From: Anisus vortex
Taxonomy: Eukaryota > Mollusca > Gastropoda > Planorbidae
Length of the DNA stretch: 64,000 nt
Assembly: GCA_949126835.1 (NCBI GenBank)
Contig: OX421495.1
Span: 4,542,011 to 4,606,010 of the forward strand
Direction: 5' to 3'
In this document: piece after piece, positions 43,101 through 54,568 of the stretch
Numbering within the stretch: the first letter of the stretch is position 1
Layout: every line of letters begins with the position of its first letter
Translations under genes and position numbers: made by a program
The notes under the pieces: generated by a model
Told to the model about the DNA's origin: nothing
Seen by the model: only the letters and a program-made list of their open reading frames with translations
Databases searched by the model: none

Positions 43101-45407
43101 TCTTGTAACTTTGTTCCAGACAGACCGGCACAATATTTTAATATCATCCTTCTGCCTTTTCTTCTGTCAAGCCTCTTCTCCTTCCTCATTGAAATGTGCC
43201 CTGGAGGTTGATCTTAACAATTTTAAGGCATATGGATACATGTCCATGCCGTCTCAGTTTTTTACTCTTAATGGCAGTGAGCAAGTTCTTTGCATGGGTT
43301 GATTTATATTTGCACCTAATCATTTGTGATATGTTCTATGTATAAAATGTTCATTATCTCACAGAACAAGTACAAAAATAAAAAACAAACATGAGGACAA
43401 AAATGCTTCCCGTACCCCTTGCCCTAATGCGAGAACAAATGCATATAAGGACTCTTTATTTCTGAGTGGCATCCAGGCATGGAATGGGTTGCCTAAACAT
43501 ACCAAGAAAACCAGTAACTTAACATCATTTTAAAGACTAATAGAAATTCAGGACTAGACTCAAACTACAAATGTGCATAGGATACACTAATCTTCTTTAT
43601 AGAGGGAGCATCTGTAATATATAAGATAAGATATTATATCTGTCCCATTGTCAAAATTGAAATGTATTTTTTTATGCATGTATTAAATACCGGTACATAA
43701 AATTATCTTATCTCAAAGCATGAGCATGATACATGAAAAACTACAATTTGTTTCAACTTGCGGCTTAAATTTGTTATGATTTTACTTTTTAATTCCAGAG
43801 TTAAAGAAGAAACAGACGCTTACCAAAGGCAGAAAGAAATGTTGCAAAGAAAGTTGGACAAATTTGTGAAATTTCATAATTATATGGACAAAGTTCTAGA
43901 GGCAGGAGAAGATTTCCATGAGATAAGAGATATTATAACCAGGTGGGACACACTGACTGCAACACATCAGGTAAATTTTACTTCTTAGTTTTAACCTAGT
44001 TTATGACTATGTACTTAGGACTTTTTTATTATCAGCTTATTTTTATATATCTAAGGTGTTTTCATCATAGGTTTATCTATGATCATCTGGTACCAAAAAA
44101 ATAGTACGAAATGCTGTAATTTGTCACGTGAAAAAAAAATGAATTGTTCATGCAGTTTTTTGGATAAAATTTAACACCAAGTTGATTTCTAGTATTTGCA
44201 ACAGTGCCATTGATCTTATTATTAATTACCTACACAATTTCATTGTCTTGATGACATTTTATTTGAATTATCTACCCAAATGAAGCTTTTTTATTGTAGT
44301 TATTTCCCTTGCTTTGTTGAGACTTTGTAAATTCTTCTAATTAAAAGAAATTTCTTTCATGTAGATTTAAAATTTAAAATTAGAAACCATCATAATGAAC
44401 CATTAAAAATACACAAAGAGATCAATCTTGTTCGTATTTCAGGACTTGTTAGAGAGAGACCAATTAAATCATGACAAAGTGGAGAAGCAGCGACAAGATC
44501 TCATGAAGTACATGGAGGAAAAAGAAAACCAGGTTCTCAACTACAACAATCAGCTGTCCACATTGCAGACCCGACTGGACGCAGCACAAAGTGATGCAGT
44601 GAAATGGGAAAGCAAATGGACGCACATTAAGAATACGGCTGCCAAGAAAACACTTTTACTGGGGAGAATAAAAATGTATGTATTTTTGAACTAGTTTGTT
44701 AAAATTAAGTATTGTGATATTGTCATGTTATGTTCAGGCTATAACACTTTTTTTTGTTAACTTCTGTAGGGCCACACACAACTTATATCAATTGGTTAGA
44801 AGCCATCAAAACCAGTTGGATGATTTTGAAGACACAAATGAACAGCTGATACAGGTCAGTGCAGTCATTCTATATTTTGTTTGTACCAAATAAACTCTCA
44901 TAATTTAATTTTCTAATATCGTTCATAAATTGTTCATTGTTTTTATTTAACATTCTTGCAAAAACATGGCAACATTTTTGTTGATCAGTTATGAACTAGT
45001 TATGCTACTGCACCCATCTCAATAAAACAAATGGTCTTTTTTGTAACTTTAAACAGTAAGACAATAATTGGTACAAGATAGCTGTCATTAGCATTATTAT
45101 ACTAAATGTTGTATAATATCCATAATATAAAAAAAACAACTATATTTAAGGCTTTGGCTTTTACATTTTATGTATGTTAATAGTTACAAAATGCTAAAAG
45201 AAAGTTTAAAACAACTGATTTTTATTTTATAAACTTCTTTTTGACATTGTATATGTTCATTATGAGGTATTAACTGTTGGTGAGTTTTTAATTTCCTTAA
45301 CTTTGTTACAGATACAACTGTTTGTTCAAGATCTGAATCAAATTACAAGTGAAATTAAAAAGATGGAACACACAGGAACTTCAATTGTACCATCTTCATC
45401 AAGCTAG
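40137..45407 (+). CDS. CCDC42: CCDC42/CFAP73-type axonemal coiled-coil protein
   Basis: Eight exons: 40137-40192, 41110-41215, 41352-41456, 42651-42736, 43799-43970, 44443-44675, 44770-44854 and 45312-45407 (TAG). All introns are GT-AG and the total is 939 nt, giving 312 aa against 316 in human CCDC42. The start MTVSLEEYFRTTFEDKLL parallels the family's EEDLAEYFRLQYGERLL. The remainder is almost all coiled coil: PATRLLEKRREMAEVEQAL, ENDSKRARAVKKANDERELK (residues about 88-110) and the hallmark WESKWTHIKNTAAKKTLLLG at 44604-44663. This DUF4200 family includes Chlamydomonas FAP73/MIA2 and vertebrate CCDC42, linked to inner-arm dynein regulation and sperm axoneme or centrosome structure. CCDC42 and CFAP73 cannot be separated by eye. 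Intron 1 has a SINE B copy, intron 3 a SINE A copy, and intron 4 a SINE head and a LINE tail. Poly(A) signals follow at 45437 and 45456. Confidence 0.95.
40674..40838 (-). mobile_element. SINE family B, minus strand, in CCDC42 intron 1
   Basis: On the minus strand: GATGCCGGCTGGTCCAGCGG then TTAGTTCACC (box A region), CAGGTTCTATCCCCG (box B), the body GCAGGAGTTTTGGGCCTAG, and the tail GGACGTAATAATCTT then AGAAGGAACGTCTGTAAAC. It is the best-preserved family B copy in the window. Confidence 0.85.
41620..41869 (-). mobile_element. SINE family A, minus strand, in CCDC42 intron 3
   Basis: On the minus strand: GGGGCATGGTGGCCGAGCAG (box A), CCTGAGTTCGAATCCTGGG (box B), GATGGGTACCTGACCTTAG, and a tail ending CTATGGATCTATTCGGTCCA. 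It is nearly full length. The copy at 5257 is the plus-strand equivalent. Confidence 0.88.
42507..42576 (+). mobile_element. Short-element tail with GCGCTATA-(ATT)n
   Basis: GTGCTCTGAGCTTACATTAT, then GGCAGCGCTATACAAAT and an ATT repeat. The same module appears reversed at about 56845-56905 (GTATAGCGCTGCGAACAAAC ... GAGCTCAGAGCGC) and partly inside the hAT element near 8965-9005. This is probably the 3' part of a widespread SINE or LINE tail. Confidence 0.5.
42828..42893 (-). mobile_element. SINE family A head fragment
   Basis: The minus strand reads GGGCATGGTGGTCAAGTGGC and, after the anticodon-like region, CCTGGGTTTCAATTC. Only the tRNA-like head is present. It lies in CCDC42 intron 4. Confidence 0.7.
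43381..43632 (+). mobile_element. LINE 3'-end fragment in CCDC42 intron 4
   Basis: It matches the LINE end at about 5010-5255: TGCGAGAACAAATGCATATA, GGCATGGAATGGGTTGCCT, AATCTTCTTTATAGAGGGAG and the ATAAGATAAGAT tail. It is 5'-truncated. Confidence 0.82.
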
Positions 45408-45436
45408 GCATATTCAACTTGCTGTAGGCTTTTATA

Positions 45437-45461
45437 AATAAAAACATTCATTTTAAATAAA
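45437..45461 (+). promoter_or_regulatory. Poly(A) signals of the CCDC42-like gene
   Basis: Two AATAAA hexamers at 45437-45442 and 45456-45461, only 30-50 bases after the stop codon, implying a very short 3' UTR if used. Confidence 0.55.
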
Positions 45462-47235
45462 AGCTGAAATCATTCTAGCACAATATACAAATACATTTTG
45501 ACTGGCAGCACCCAGAAGTCAATATTTATTTATATGACAGAAGCGGAACAACCATGAAGTATATAATTATGAATACAAATTCAAGACTGTTAAAAACTTT
45601 GGGTGGACTATTTGTTCTTAAAATATAGTAAAAAAAAAAAAAAAGCTTATTGTGCATAAGAAACAGATCAAATGATATAATGATTAAATAAAAAAAATAA
45701 TTATTGTACATATATATTTGGAACAGTGTTGAAAAGGTTTAGTGATGGAACATTTCTGCTAAAACATTATGCATGCAATTAACATTTTTGTTAATTAATT
45801 GTTATTTTGATACATTTATTGTTTTAAATTTGAAAGAAATGTATGTAAAGATATATGATTATTGTAGGTCTGTTGATTATAAATGGGTTTATTGTATGTA
45901 TATTAAATGTTAATATTTGTTGATTATGTAATCCTGTTAAATTTGTAATTTGTGTTTATAGTCCTCAATTTATTTTAATATAGGTTATTGATCTAATGAA
46001 TTACTTGTGTTCCATTTCTCTTGTATTTGTATGTGTATTTCCTTTTTATTTTTTTTTTATGTACATTTTTTTTCTGAAATTTTAACTTGCCATTTAATTC
46101 AACAACACTTATGAAAAATGTTTTCTATCATTTGTGACATATTTCTATTAATTTAGATTTTCATGAAATTTAATGGTTGCATTTTGATTCAACATCAGTT
46201 TTTAATCTTTTGTATGTTTCTAATTGCTTCATTTCAGGTCAAATTTAGTCAGTGAAAGATATAAAGGAATAAATATATATATCCAATAATTTGGGGGCTG
46301 AAAGATGCCTGCAAACAATTCATATTTATGTTTGATTTGTAATATATCTGTTTATATATTATTCTTTGTCTACCCACCGTGTGAGTTGAAATTGTTTTGA
46401 CTATTAATATTTTCTTTGTAGGCTTTAAAAGCTGAGTATTATTTTAACAAAGCAATAAACTTTACAACCTAATTTGCCATTAATGGCTGTGTGATATAGC
46501 CTATACTTACAACTGAATTTATATATCAATGTATTATAAACATAAATTCTTGCATACATATTTAGTATTACATGCGTATATATTATAGTCTATGCCTGTA
46601 TTATGTGTCCATTACATCTACTGGTATGCAAACTGAAGAAAGTAATAAATAAACAAGTCCCAATTTGTTTTGTGTGGTTTTTAGTTCTTCATTTTATTAG
46701 CAAGCATTAGTGAGTGCAAAGAGTTTTTTTTTAATCACATAACGTCTGCTTGGCACTAATGGAAAAATAACATAATAGGGATTAGGAGACAGAAATTAGC
46801 ATTGGGCAGATAACTCTATTTTCTCCTGTTGCTCCCCATGGTTAAGTTTCTAAGAACAGTAGGTCTACACCTTCCGCTGCAGAAAATGTTGAACTTTTTT
46901 TTACGCTTGAGATACGACTGCTCATTGCATGATTCTTTTCTTTCCTGTATCCACTTGCTAGATAACATCAGCTGAGGATGAAAGTCATATTTGATAGAAT
47001 GTATGAGCTTCTCCAGGTTGCTCGATTCTCCCCTAGTGCCCTAGTGGAGTGTATAAATACTGATAGATGTTGAAGCTGTAGATAGACAAGGCCGCTCCAA
47101 AACGCGTTAAGCTTCAATACTTGTATGTATTAAAAATTTCTTGGTATTGGAAACAAAGTTGGTTTTCTGGACATAGTTATAGGCCTACGTACGACAGTTA
47201 CCAATTGTAACACACAAGCCCTCACACGCACATGT
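45462..47235. other. Intergenic, no gene recognised
   Basis: Strongly AT-rich sequence with several A- and T-runs. No open frame with supporting splice sites or recognisable protein on either strand. Confidence 0.5.
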
Positions 47236-47975
47236 AGCCAACTAATAAGGGTATCCAAGAAAAAAACACAAATAATAGCAAACTACTTCATTCATGGTAA
47301 AGAACTAACTCAAACTAACATTGCTAGGTATCTGGGAGTAATAATAAATGATAAGTTATCTTGGAACCCTCACATTGATGAAGTAATTAAAAAATCAAAC
47401 AAAACATTAGGATTCATAAAAATAAACTTTTACAAATGTAATAAGAATATAAAACTAAAATGCTATCTCACATTAGTTAGGCCTATACTAGGATCTGTAT
47501 GGGACCCATCAACTAAAGAAAACATTAAAAAATTAGAACAAATTCAAAAAATAGCTGCAAGGTTTATAACTAGTGAATATTCCCAATTGACAAGAGTAAC
47601 ACCATTAGTCAAATCTAAAAACTAAACCTAGAAACACTAGAGGACAGAAGGGCAAAGAGTAAAGTAGTAATAATACATAAGGCATTAAACTCTAATTTAG
47701 AAATACAACCCAATAACAACCTGTTGCAAAGCTCAGATAAACATAAAGACAAAAACACCTTCCTTGTCCCTTATGCGAGAACAAATGCATATAAGTACTC
47801 TTTCTTCCTGAGTGGCATGGAATGGGTTGCCTGAACAAACCAGGAAAACCAATAACCTAACATCATTTAAAACATTAATAAAAATGCAAGACTAGACTCG
47901 GACCACGGATGAGCGTAGGACGCAATAATCTTCTTTATAGAAGGAGCGTCTAGACTGTAATGTATAAGATAATAT
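47236..47975 (+). mobile_element. LINE 3'-end copy (thumb region to tail)
   Basis: The segment starts at the words CCAACTAATAAGGGTATCCA, which equal 4500-4520 of the intronic LINE, and runs to the tail AATAATCTTCTTTATAGAAG then GTATAAGATAATA. It is highly similar to the copy at 2438-5255 but has small deletions (near 47490 and 47815), so it is a recent but dead insertion. Confidence 0.88.
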
Positions 47976-49228
47976 AAGTTATGAAAGCAAACCGCCGACC
48001 AGCATACTAAACGTTCACTACATAGTCTATATTATAAGAATCCACCGTTTCAGAGTAAATCACCTGCCATTGTGACAAGGTTGCCAGACGCACATAATAT
48101 TAATAATAAGAACTCTCATTCCATGGGCAGGCGACTCAGCTGGGACCATCGTGCAAACAGTCAGGCACCTGGCCACCATAATGTTTATTTAAACTGTTGT
48201 CCACCGCAAAAGCTACATTGATCACGATTCGATACAGCTAATAGCGTCTCAGCTTACAAAACTGCGTCGCTCAGCTCCCTTCAAGCAGGCGTCCCTTGCG
48301 ACGGCGGGGGGGTTTAAAGGTGACGAAAACCTTAATGTCGTCATGTGCGATAACAGTCTGCTTAGCGTGTTGGTCTGTGTGTTAAAAAACAACGAAACAC
48401 AGTTTGGGGGGAGCTCAAGTCTTCCAGTACATGTGTTCTGACAATAGTTCTAAAAGGAATAGTTTCATATGAATCAGCCTAATATAATGGTTCTTGTGTA
48501 GGAATTTTTATGTGACTTAAAAGTCTGTTATGAACAGTGATCATATAATATTTCATCTTGGCTTGGATTGTACTTGCCTAAATTCTTAGGACTTCATATT
48601 TGAAGACCAAATGTGTTAGATTGAACTAAGCAGGTAGCATTTAAAAAAGAAAAAAGCTATTATAGCATTTAACTTACCGGTAAATCGGGGGTGGTAGTTA
48701 TACATTATTTTTTAGTTTTAAGCTTATTTGTTTAAAAACGAAATCACAATTATTTTTTTTTAACCTGAGTTTAAGTTTTGATATAGATCTAGGTTCGCAT
48801 AGGCCTGGCCAATCTCACATTTTGTAGCTGATTTTAAACAAAATTTAATTATAGACTAGGACTACTACACTTATACTAAAGGAGGCACATTTTCGCCCCT
48901 ACTCCTCCCCACACTTATTATTTTGCATCAAAGTGTACTTGATTAATTATACTATTTATAATTACAATAAATAAACAACCAGTAGACGACTAAACTACAA
49001 ACTTATTATTTTTAACTTGAGAAATGTAGGGCCTACAATTTGAGCTCTTAAAGTGTCTTAAACTTAGAACTTAAACTTGACATAAGAGAAAGAAACTTAT
49101 GAAAAACTTAGCTTTTAATAAAAAAAGCTTACATGATTTTTATTATCTCAATGCTTATAAAACATAAGATGGTTTCACAAACAGGCTATAGACTAAAGGC
49201 AATTAAGTAATTTTACTCTTACATAGAG
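47976..49228. other. Intergenic, no gene recognised
   Basis: Includes a GC-richer patch at about 48110-48420 that resembles no family known to me and has no long open frame. Confidence 0.4.
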
Positions 49229-49300
49229 TAAAGTACCCGTCGGACCGAATGGATCCATAGGTCCGGTGAAACAGCGTTCACCAGTTTCTCTGGCCAGTTT
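49229..49300 (-). mobile_element. SINE family A tail fragment
   Basis: AAAGTACCCGTCGGACCGAA, then GGATCCATAGGTCCGGTG and CGTTCACCAGTTTCTCTGG: the reverse of the family A 3' end (compare 60240-60302). Confidence 0.75.
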
Positions 49301-49452
49301 CTCTAAATTAGTAGTAGGCTGCTAGGCATAACAGAGCATTTTCCCACGAAGATAATTAGCCTTGTACGCGCGTCCGCCATTAAGAAACGAAAACGAGGCA
49401 TAGAGCCTATTCGGAAGAAAATGGCCGATATTGTTCTTATTGTTTAAGCACC

Positions 49453-49620
49453 ATGGTTCACTGTTGTGTACTTTTTTGTTGCAATAACCAAAAAACATAT
49501 CTAAATTTAAATCACACAACTGAAAGAAGACCTAGCTTCCATGCTTTTCCATTATCTCAACTAAGAAAAAAGGAATGGCTTATAAAAATTCGACGAGATG
49601 AAGGAACTGAATTTGAGTAG
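49453..49620 (+). pseudogene. THAP zinc-finger exon, isolated
   Basis: From the ATG at 49453 the frame reads MVHCCVLFCCNNQ, then RPSFHAFPLSQLRKKEWLIK and IRRDEGTEFE before TAG at 49618-49620. MVHCCV..C, FHxFP, RKxWLxxIRRDEG is the N-terminal half of a THAP domain (C2CH DNA-binding finger of P-element transposases and THAP proteins). The second half (Cys-x2-His) is not downstream in frame, and a possible donor GTAGTC at 49616 leads to no partner exon I could find. It is probably a remnant. Confidence 0.6.
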
Positions 49621-50996
49621 TCTAAGAGTTTAAAATTAAAACAACATGCCTCTTTCAAAATTTTTTTTTTACTAGTCTGACCTGGCTAGTAGCCTACTAA
49701 GCTAAGAAACTTATAATTACATATATATATATTATTTATTATAGGCCTAAATAATAAATGCTGATTAGGCCTATAACTTAAGGCCCATATTAATATTTGT
49801 AGTAAATTAAAGGCAGACAAATAATCCTAAACTTATTTTTATAATTTAATATTATTTATGTTAAAATCATATCTAATACATACGCATACATTGCAAATAT
49901 ATATGCATCATTACATATATATCTATGGTTATAGGCCTATATTACGCCATGTTATATTAAAATCATGTTATACATAAGCATACATAGCAAATCAAATATA
50001 TATATATATGAATCTTTACATATATATATATATATATATAGTTATAGGCCTGCCTATATTATGCCATTCATATAGGCCTAATATTATTTATTATTCTATA
50101 TTTCATATAAATACATACCCGGTACATTATACAAATATATATGTAGGCCTATTATTATTATAGATTATAATATATAGTATATATTATAGGACTAGCCGCT
50201 AGGTACTTTGATAAAAAAATCAAATTAGAGCTATGTTTAATAATAATATTCATTGTATATAGATTTTTTACCAGCTTTCCAATGATACTAAGTTTGTGAA
50301 GATATCTTTACTAGAACAAAAGTTATGAATAAAAACAAGGTCTTATATAACCATTGTAATAAATTTTTAAAATTGTGACCGAAAATGTCCAAAATTCTCA
50401 CTATAACTATAATGCTCATAACTTTAAAAATGGTAAAGATAATTTGATGAAATTTTCAGAGTTTACATATAATTCATTCTGCTTAAAAAATATAATGTTT
50501 ATTATGATTTATTAAATGAATTTTTTTTTTAAAAATTAGTAAAGCAGCAGTGGTCTGCTGGTCACACAAAAATGATAAACGACTAGTGTCGAGACAGATC
50601 AAAAACATTTTATTTTTATTTCTAAAGCATTTAACTGTTTCAAAACATTTGCACATAAATTTTAAAATATTGAATACTAAATTACTATCAATATAAATAT
50701 TTCAGAGTTAAAGTGACATGAAAAAATTTAATTTATATTAAAATTTAGCTATAAATATTAATAAAATGAGAAAGTATTAAACTCAATTATTTGCATAGCC
50801 TACTACACTCATTGAACTATATATTCACCAAATGAATACATTATAAACAAGGTAATATTAATTCATTTTAAACAAAAATTCTTGTTTATTTATATTGTGA
50901 GGAACTTTCACTATTTAGTCATTCAGATAACCACGTCTCTGAAAATAAAAAAGATAAAAAAAATTGTCAAAATGTAACGGAGTTAAAGTAATTTTA

Positions 50997-52819
50997 TCAA
51001 GAAATCTGAAAAGGATAAAATTCTGACAAACAATGTAAGTGTAAGTATTTAACAAATTCAAATAGATCTTCTGTCAAACAGGCTGCAGAGCTGTTAAATC
51101 TCTTGCTATGCAATCCTGATTTTAGAATGTCTCCCACAGGTGCCGAGATAACAATTGAAAACTCTTGAACAGCATCGTTTGAACACATGTCACAGGAGAC
51201 ACTCAGAGAAAAAATTATAGTAATAAGATGTAATGTTTTTATACTTTATATAATACAACACTAGCACTTACAAACATTTCATCAAATGGAGTGATGGTCC
51301 CATCCGCTCATGCTATTTCTTGTTCCAGGCAAACTTGAAATTCCTCTTCATGTAACCAGCTGTTGGTGACAAATATATTGACTTGTATTTTATTAAGTGA
51401 TATTATTTGTATTTTAAAATAAACAACTTACTATTCCAGGTGCTTTTACTGTGTACTTGCTTGATTTATTGAATAATGTCAACCAAGGCCATGACGGTGT
51501 CTTTTAATTCTTTCCAAACAGACGCTGTCGATAAATCATATATTTATATATAAAAAATGTATAAGATTTATATACTGTTTGTATTAAGTAATAGTATTGC
51601 ATAATAAGTAAACAACATACTAACCCAAGTGCTTCACAGTTGCCGCCCTTGCTTTATTGAAGAATGTCATCCGAGGCCCTGTCATCTCAGAATTCTTGAC
51701 AGACGCTGTCGATTAATAATATTTTTATTTATAAATATACCGTAATTAACAAGATTTATATACTGTTTTATATTTCTAAATGTATTTTATTAAGTGATAG
51801 TATTGCATAATAAGTAAACAACTTACCAACCCAGGTGCTTCACAGTTGCCGTCCTTGTTTTATTGAAGAATGTCGTCCGAGGCCCTGTCATCTTTGAATT
51901 CTATCCAAACAGACGCTGTCGATTAATCATATTTTTACTATTAAAAATAATTTACAATTTGTATATACTTTTTGTATTTAGACATGTTTTCCATGAGAAC
52001 TAATAAATATATACACTTGTATAGCCTACAAATAAAAGCAAAACCCACCTTATTGTTTTCATATTCCTCGGCTGGACCATTCTAGTATTGGACATTGGAG
52101 TAACATTAGCCATTTTCATTTAGAATTTAGATCTAGATATTAGCTGAAAATTTAAAATTTAGAACAAAATTAATAACGTGTGAAGAATTGTATTTATTTT
52201 GGCTGAAGCTGATATCATTACATTAAAAATGATTAAATTAAAGATTTTTGTAATTGTGGGTGTGTCTTTGGGATTAGGCTTAGTTTAGTAGTAAATAAAC
52301 CTATTTCTAAAAAAAAAATACTTTCAGGTAGGCCTAGTCTTAAATCTACACATGCATTTCCCACAGCCCACATTGATCGCAAACATAGGATAGGTCAAAA
52401 CAGTCATAATATAATAAATTATATAGACTATATATATTTAAGTCATAGGCCATTCCTGGCCATACATAGGCGCCATAGGCCCTAGATGTAGACAATTAGA
52501 GCCTACTTTAATTTCTATGCAAATTAATATGCTTGTTTATAAGTATAAATAAATAAAATTAATCATAAACTTGAAACAGATGTAAGATGGGTTAGTTAGG
52601 GGCTTTGGTTAAGTTTAAAGTAAGCGTGTAGGCTACTTACCTTCAACATCGAAAATAAAAGTCTTCCACGTGAAATTTATACGCTCTGATGTCAGATTCT
52701 TTTGCTATAAGCTTGGCCAAAATGTTATTTATGATATTGCCTGAAATTTTTGGTAGATTTTCAAGGCGTTTATGCCACAGGCATGCTGTCAAATTCGATA
52801 AAACGTCTACATTCGCCAT
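50997..52819 (-). pseudogene. Decayed multi-exon gene, unknown family
   Basis: Exon-like blocks on the minus strand: 52819-52641 (MANVDVLSNLTACLWHKRLE, then NLPKISGNIINNIL and AKESDIRAYKFHVEDFYFRC, a stop, and a strong AG|GTAAGT donor); 52119-52049 (MKMANVTPMSNTRMVQPRN then MKTI, donor AG|GTGGGT); three repeated blocks at 51915-51827, 51705-51621 and 51525-51432; 51359-51272 (WLHEEEFQVCLEQEIA, stop, ADGTITPFDEMF, donor GTAAGT); and 51188-50997 (CSNDAVQEFSIVISAPVGD and onward to a stop). Splice sites look real but frames carry stops, so it is a pseudogene or non-coding transcript. I do not recognise the protein family. Confidence 0.45.
51432..51915 (-). repeat. Triplicated exon-like repeat with splice sites
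   Basis: Three copies in tandem, spaced 180 and 210 bp, each with an acceptor-like CGACAG|CGTCTG, a block of 94, 85 or 89 bp, and a donor-like GTAAGT, GTATGT or GTAAGT. Shared words on the minus strand include ACAGGGCCTCGGA and ACATTCTTCAATAAA. One frame of copies 2 and 3 reads MTGPR.TFFNK.R.ATVKHLG. Confidence 0.7.
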
Positions 52820-52885
52820 TTGCAAAAAGATAAAATAGGCCCTAAGCCTCGTTTTGAAAAAAATCGAGAACAAGGCTAATTCCAA

Positions 52886-52950
52886 CCCAGTGGGCACACC
52901 ACGTCGTATCCACGGGGAATAAACGAGGAAACCACGAAAACACGGGGGAA
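52886..52950. mobile_element. Half of a CCCAGCGGGCAC fold-back MITE
   Basis: CCCAGTGGGCACACCACGTC then GTATCCACGGGGAATAAACG matches the left arm of the two complete palindromic copies at 55854 and 56590. The right arm is missing. Confidence 0.65.
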
Positions 52951-53247
52951 AGAGCTCAATTTTACACATTCAGAATAATAACTTCTATAACGACATTTAT
53001 TTTCATTTATCAATAGCCTACTATTTTATTTTTGTAAATATTTTTTTTTATTATTATAAATTTAGAAGATTGATTATATAATTTATGAATTAAGCTACAA
53101 CGTTTATGGTAAATCAAACATTTAATTGACAAAAATGGCGGCTTTCTAAAAGTCGAAATGTTCATTAAGCTTCAACTGAATGTCATTCTTGTTGTCATGT
53201 AATGTCTTATAAAACTTGAACAGGCCTGAAGCCAACAACACGAAGTC

Positions 53248-53389
53248 ATGTTTGTTATAGTCAAGTTTGGTAATAACGAAAGTCTACTGGTCAACCCAAG
53301 CTGTGCGGTAATCAATCTGCTGACCAGCATCAAGAGAAGGGCTGGCTTCGGCAACACAAACAAAACGATCGATCTCTCGGATGAAAATG
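53248..53389 (+). CDS. First coding exon of a CXorf65-like protein
   Basis: From the ATG at 53248 the frame reads MFVIVKFGNNESLLVNPSCA, then VINLLTSIKRRAGF and TIDLSDEN, and ends with a G in phase 1 before GTAAAT at 53390. The pattern MFxxxKxGxNxxxLVNxxCAVxxLL...TIDLxDExG matches the N-terminus of the small vertebrate protein CXorf65, whose function is unknown. An AAAATGGCGGC motif (YY1-like) lies about 110 bp upstream at 53133, as expected in a 5' UTR. The following exon, which should begin by completing Gly, was not found in the remaining 10 kb, so the gene either has a very long intron, continues past the window, or is broken. Confidence 0.6.
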
Positions 53390-54568
53390 GTAAATTCTAG
53401 ATTAAGTTAAAACCAAAGACTATATAATAAGATAGACCGCTTGCTTTAATATTTCTGCTATTTGATGACTCGAATGACTTCTTTTCGGAATTCCCGATTC
53501 CCTTTTGTATTGTACACTTCCGTTTTATTTAGTCGCTATGATTTTCTCAATGAAAAATTAAAATTAAAATAGAAAGTTATATACAGCGGAAACATTTAGG
53601 CAAACGTAGGAGCGTAGAAGTAATTTAAGATAGCGTTATTGGATGCGCACGGAAAAAAAGAACGTATAAGCTCTAATAATAGCAAGCGGTCCATCTTATT
53701 ATAGTCTTTGTTAAGACTTAGCTAACTACAAAGTACAAAGTAACAATACCATCATGACTTGGGTCAACACGAAGACTGACCATGTTGTGTGTGTGTGCGT
53801 GTGTGTTTCTGTGTGTTGTGTGTGTCCAAATCACACATGGACAACCTTAGCAATCAGAGTCTCTCATAAAAAAGCAGAGGTGTATGACTCTGTATGAGTA
53901 ACTACTGGTCCCTGGACTCTGTATGACTCTGTATGAGTAACTACTGGTCCCTGGATTATTTATATTTGTTTTAATACCTTAGCTCAGCGTTTCCTCAATA
54001 GTTTTTATCTCGTGCGCGGGTGATTTTAATACTTCTACACCATGACCCACTAATATTTTGGTCTATATACCAGCCTGTTCAAATAACACAAAATAAACAT
54101 TTTAACAAGATTTTTTTCTGCTTTTAGTGACCCGATAATTTTGCTTTCGACTACTCATGATCCCGGCATTTCGGGAACTCTGCTTTAGCTGATATTAATA
54201 AACTGTTTCTTATCCCTTCTGTTTTTTCTTATTTTATTTTTTTTTGGTCTTCTCTATAGGCTTACTCATACTGTATTTGTTAACGTTAGGTTTATCTATT
54301 TATCTATGTGTATCTGTCTGTTTGTCTGCCCATCTGTCTTATCATCATAGCTATCTAGGCCTCTGCCCACTACCCCCCCCCCCTTCTCTGTCTGCATTCA
54401 TTTATTGGCACCCTAGTCTCGAGAGGAATAGAGTTTTTGTTGTGCGCCCCAGGGATAGATTCGCCGGAAATCCGTCCTCGATAAGACATACTTTGTTCGT
54501 AAGACTGTAGTAAACTACGTATCGGGGATAGGCCTAATCTATAGACTGTGTTAAAATTTCCTTATACA
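53390..54568. other. Intron or intergenic, simple repeats
   Basis: Contains a (TG)n-type stretch at about 53787-53825 and a 37-bp direct duplication at about 53883-53957 (GTATGAGTAACTACTGGTCC). No coding exon could be supported. Confidence 0.5.

Larger units (their letters stand above)
49354..52881. mobile_element. 3.5-kb unit bounded by imperfect inverted repeats
   Basis: The left arm (49354-49436) and the reverse complement of the right arm (52881-52797) share AATTAGCCTTGT, then AAACGAGGC, TAG.GCCTATT and AAATGGC at matching spacing (67 and 62 bases from the arm start to the ATG). Between the arms lie a THAP-like exon on the plus strand starting near the left arm and a decayed multi-exon gene on the minus strand starting in the right arm. 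No target duplication is evident. It may be a new DNA transposon, or an inverted gene duplication. Confidence 0.45.

Noticed and set aside
54244..54510. 88-codon open frame with a signal-peptide-like start
   Set aside because: Low-complexity sequence (poly-C, CTGTCTG repeats) with no similarity; probably chance.
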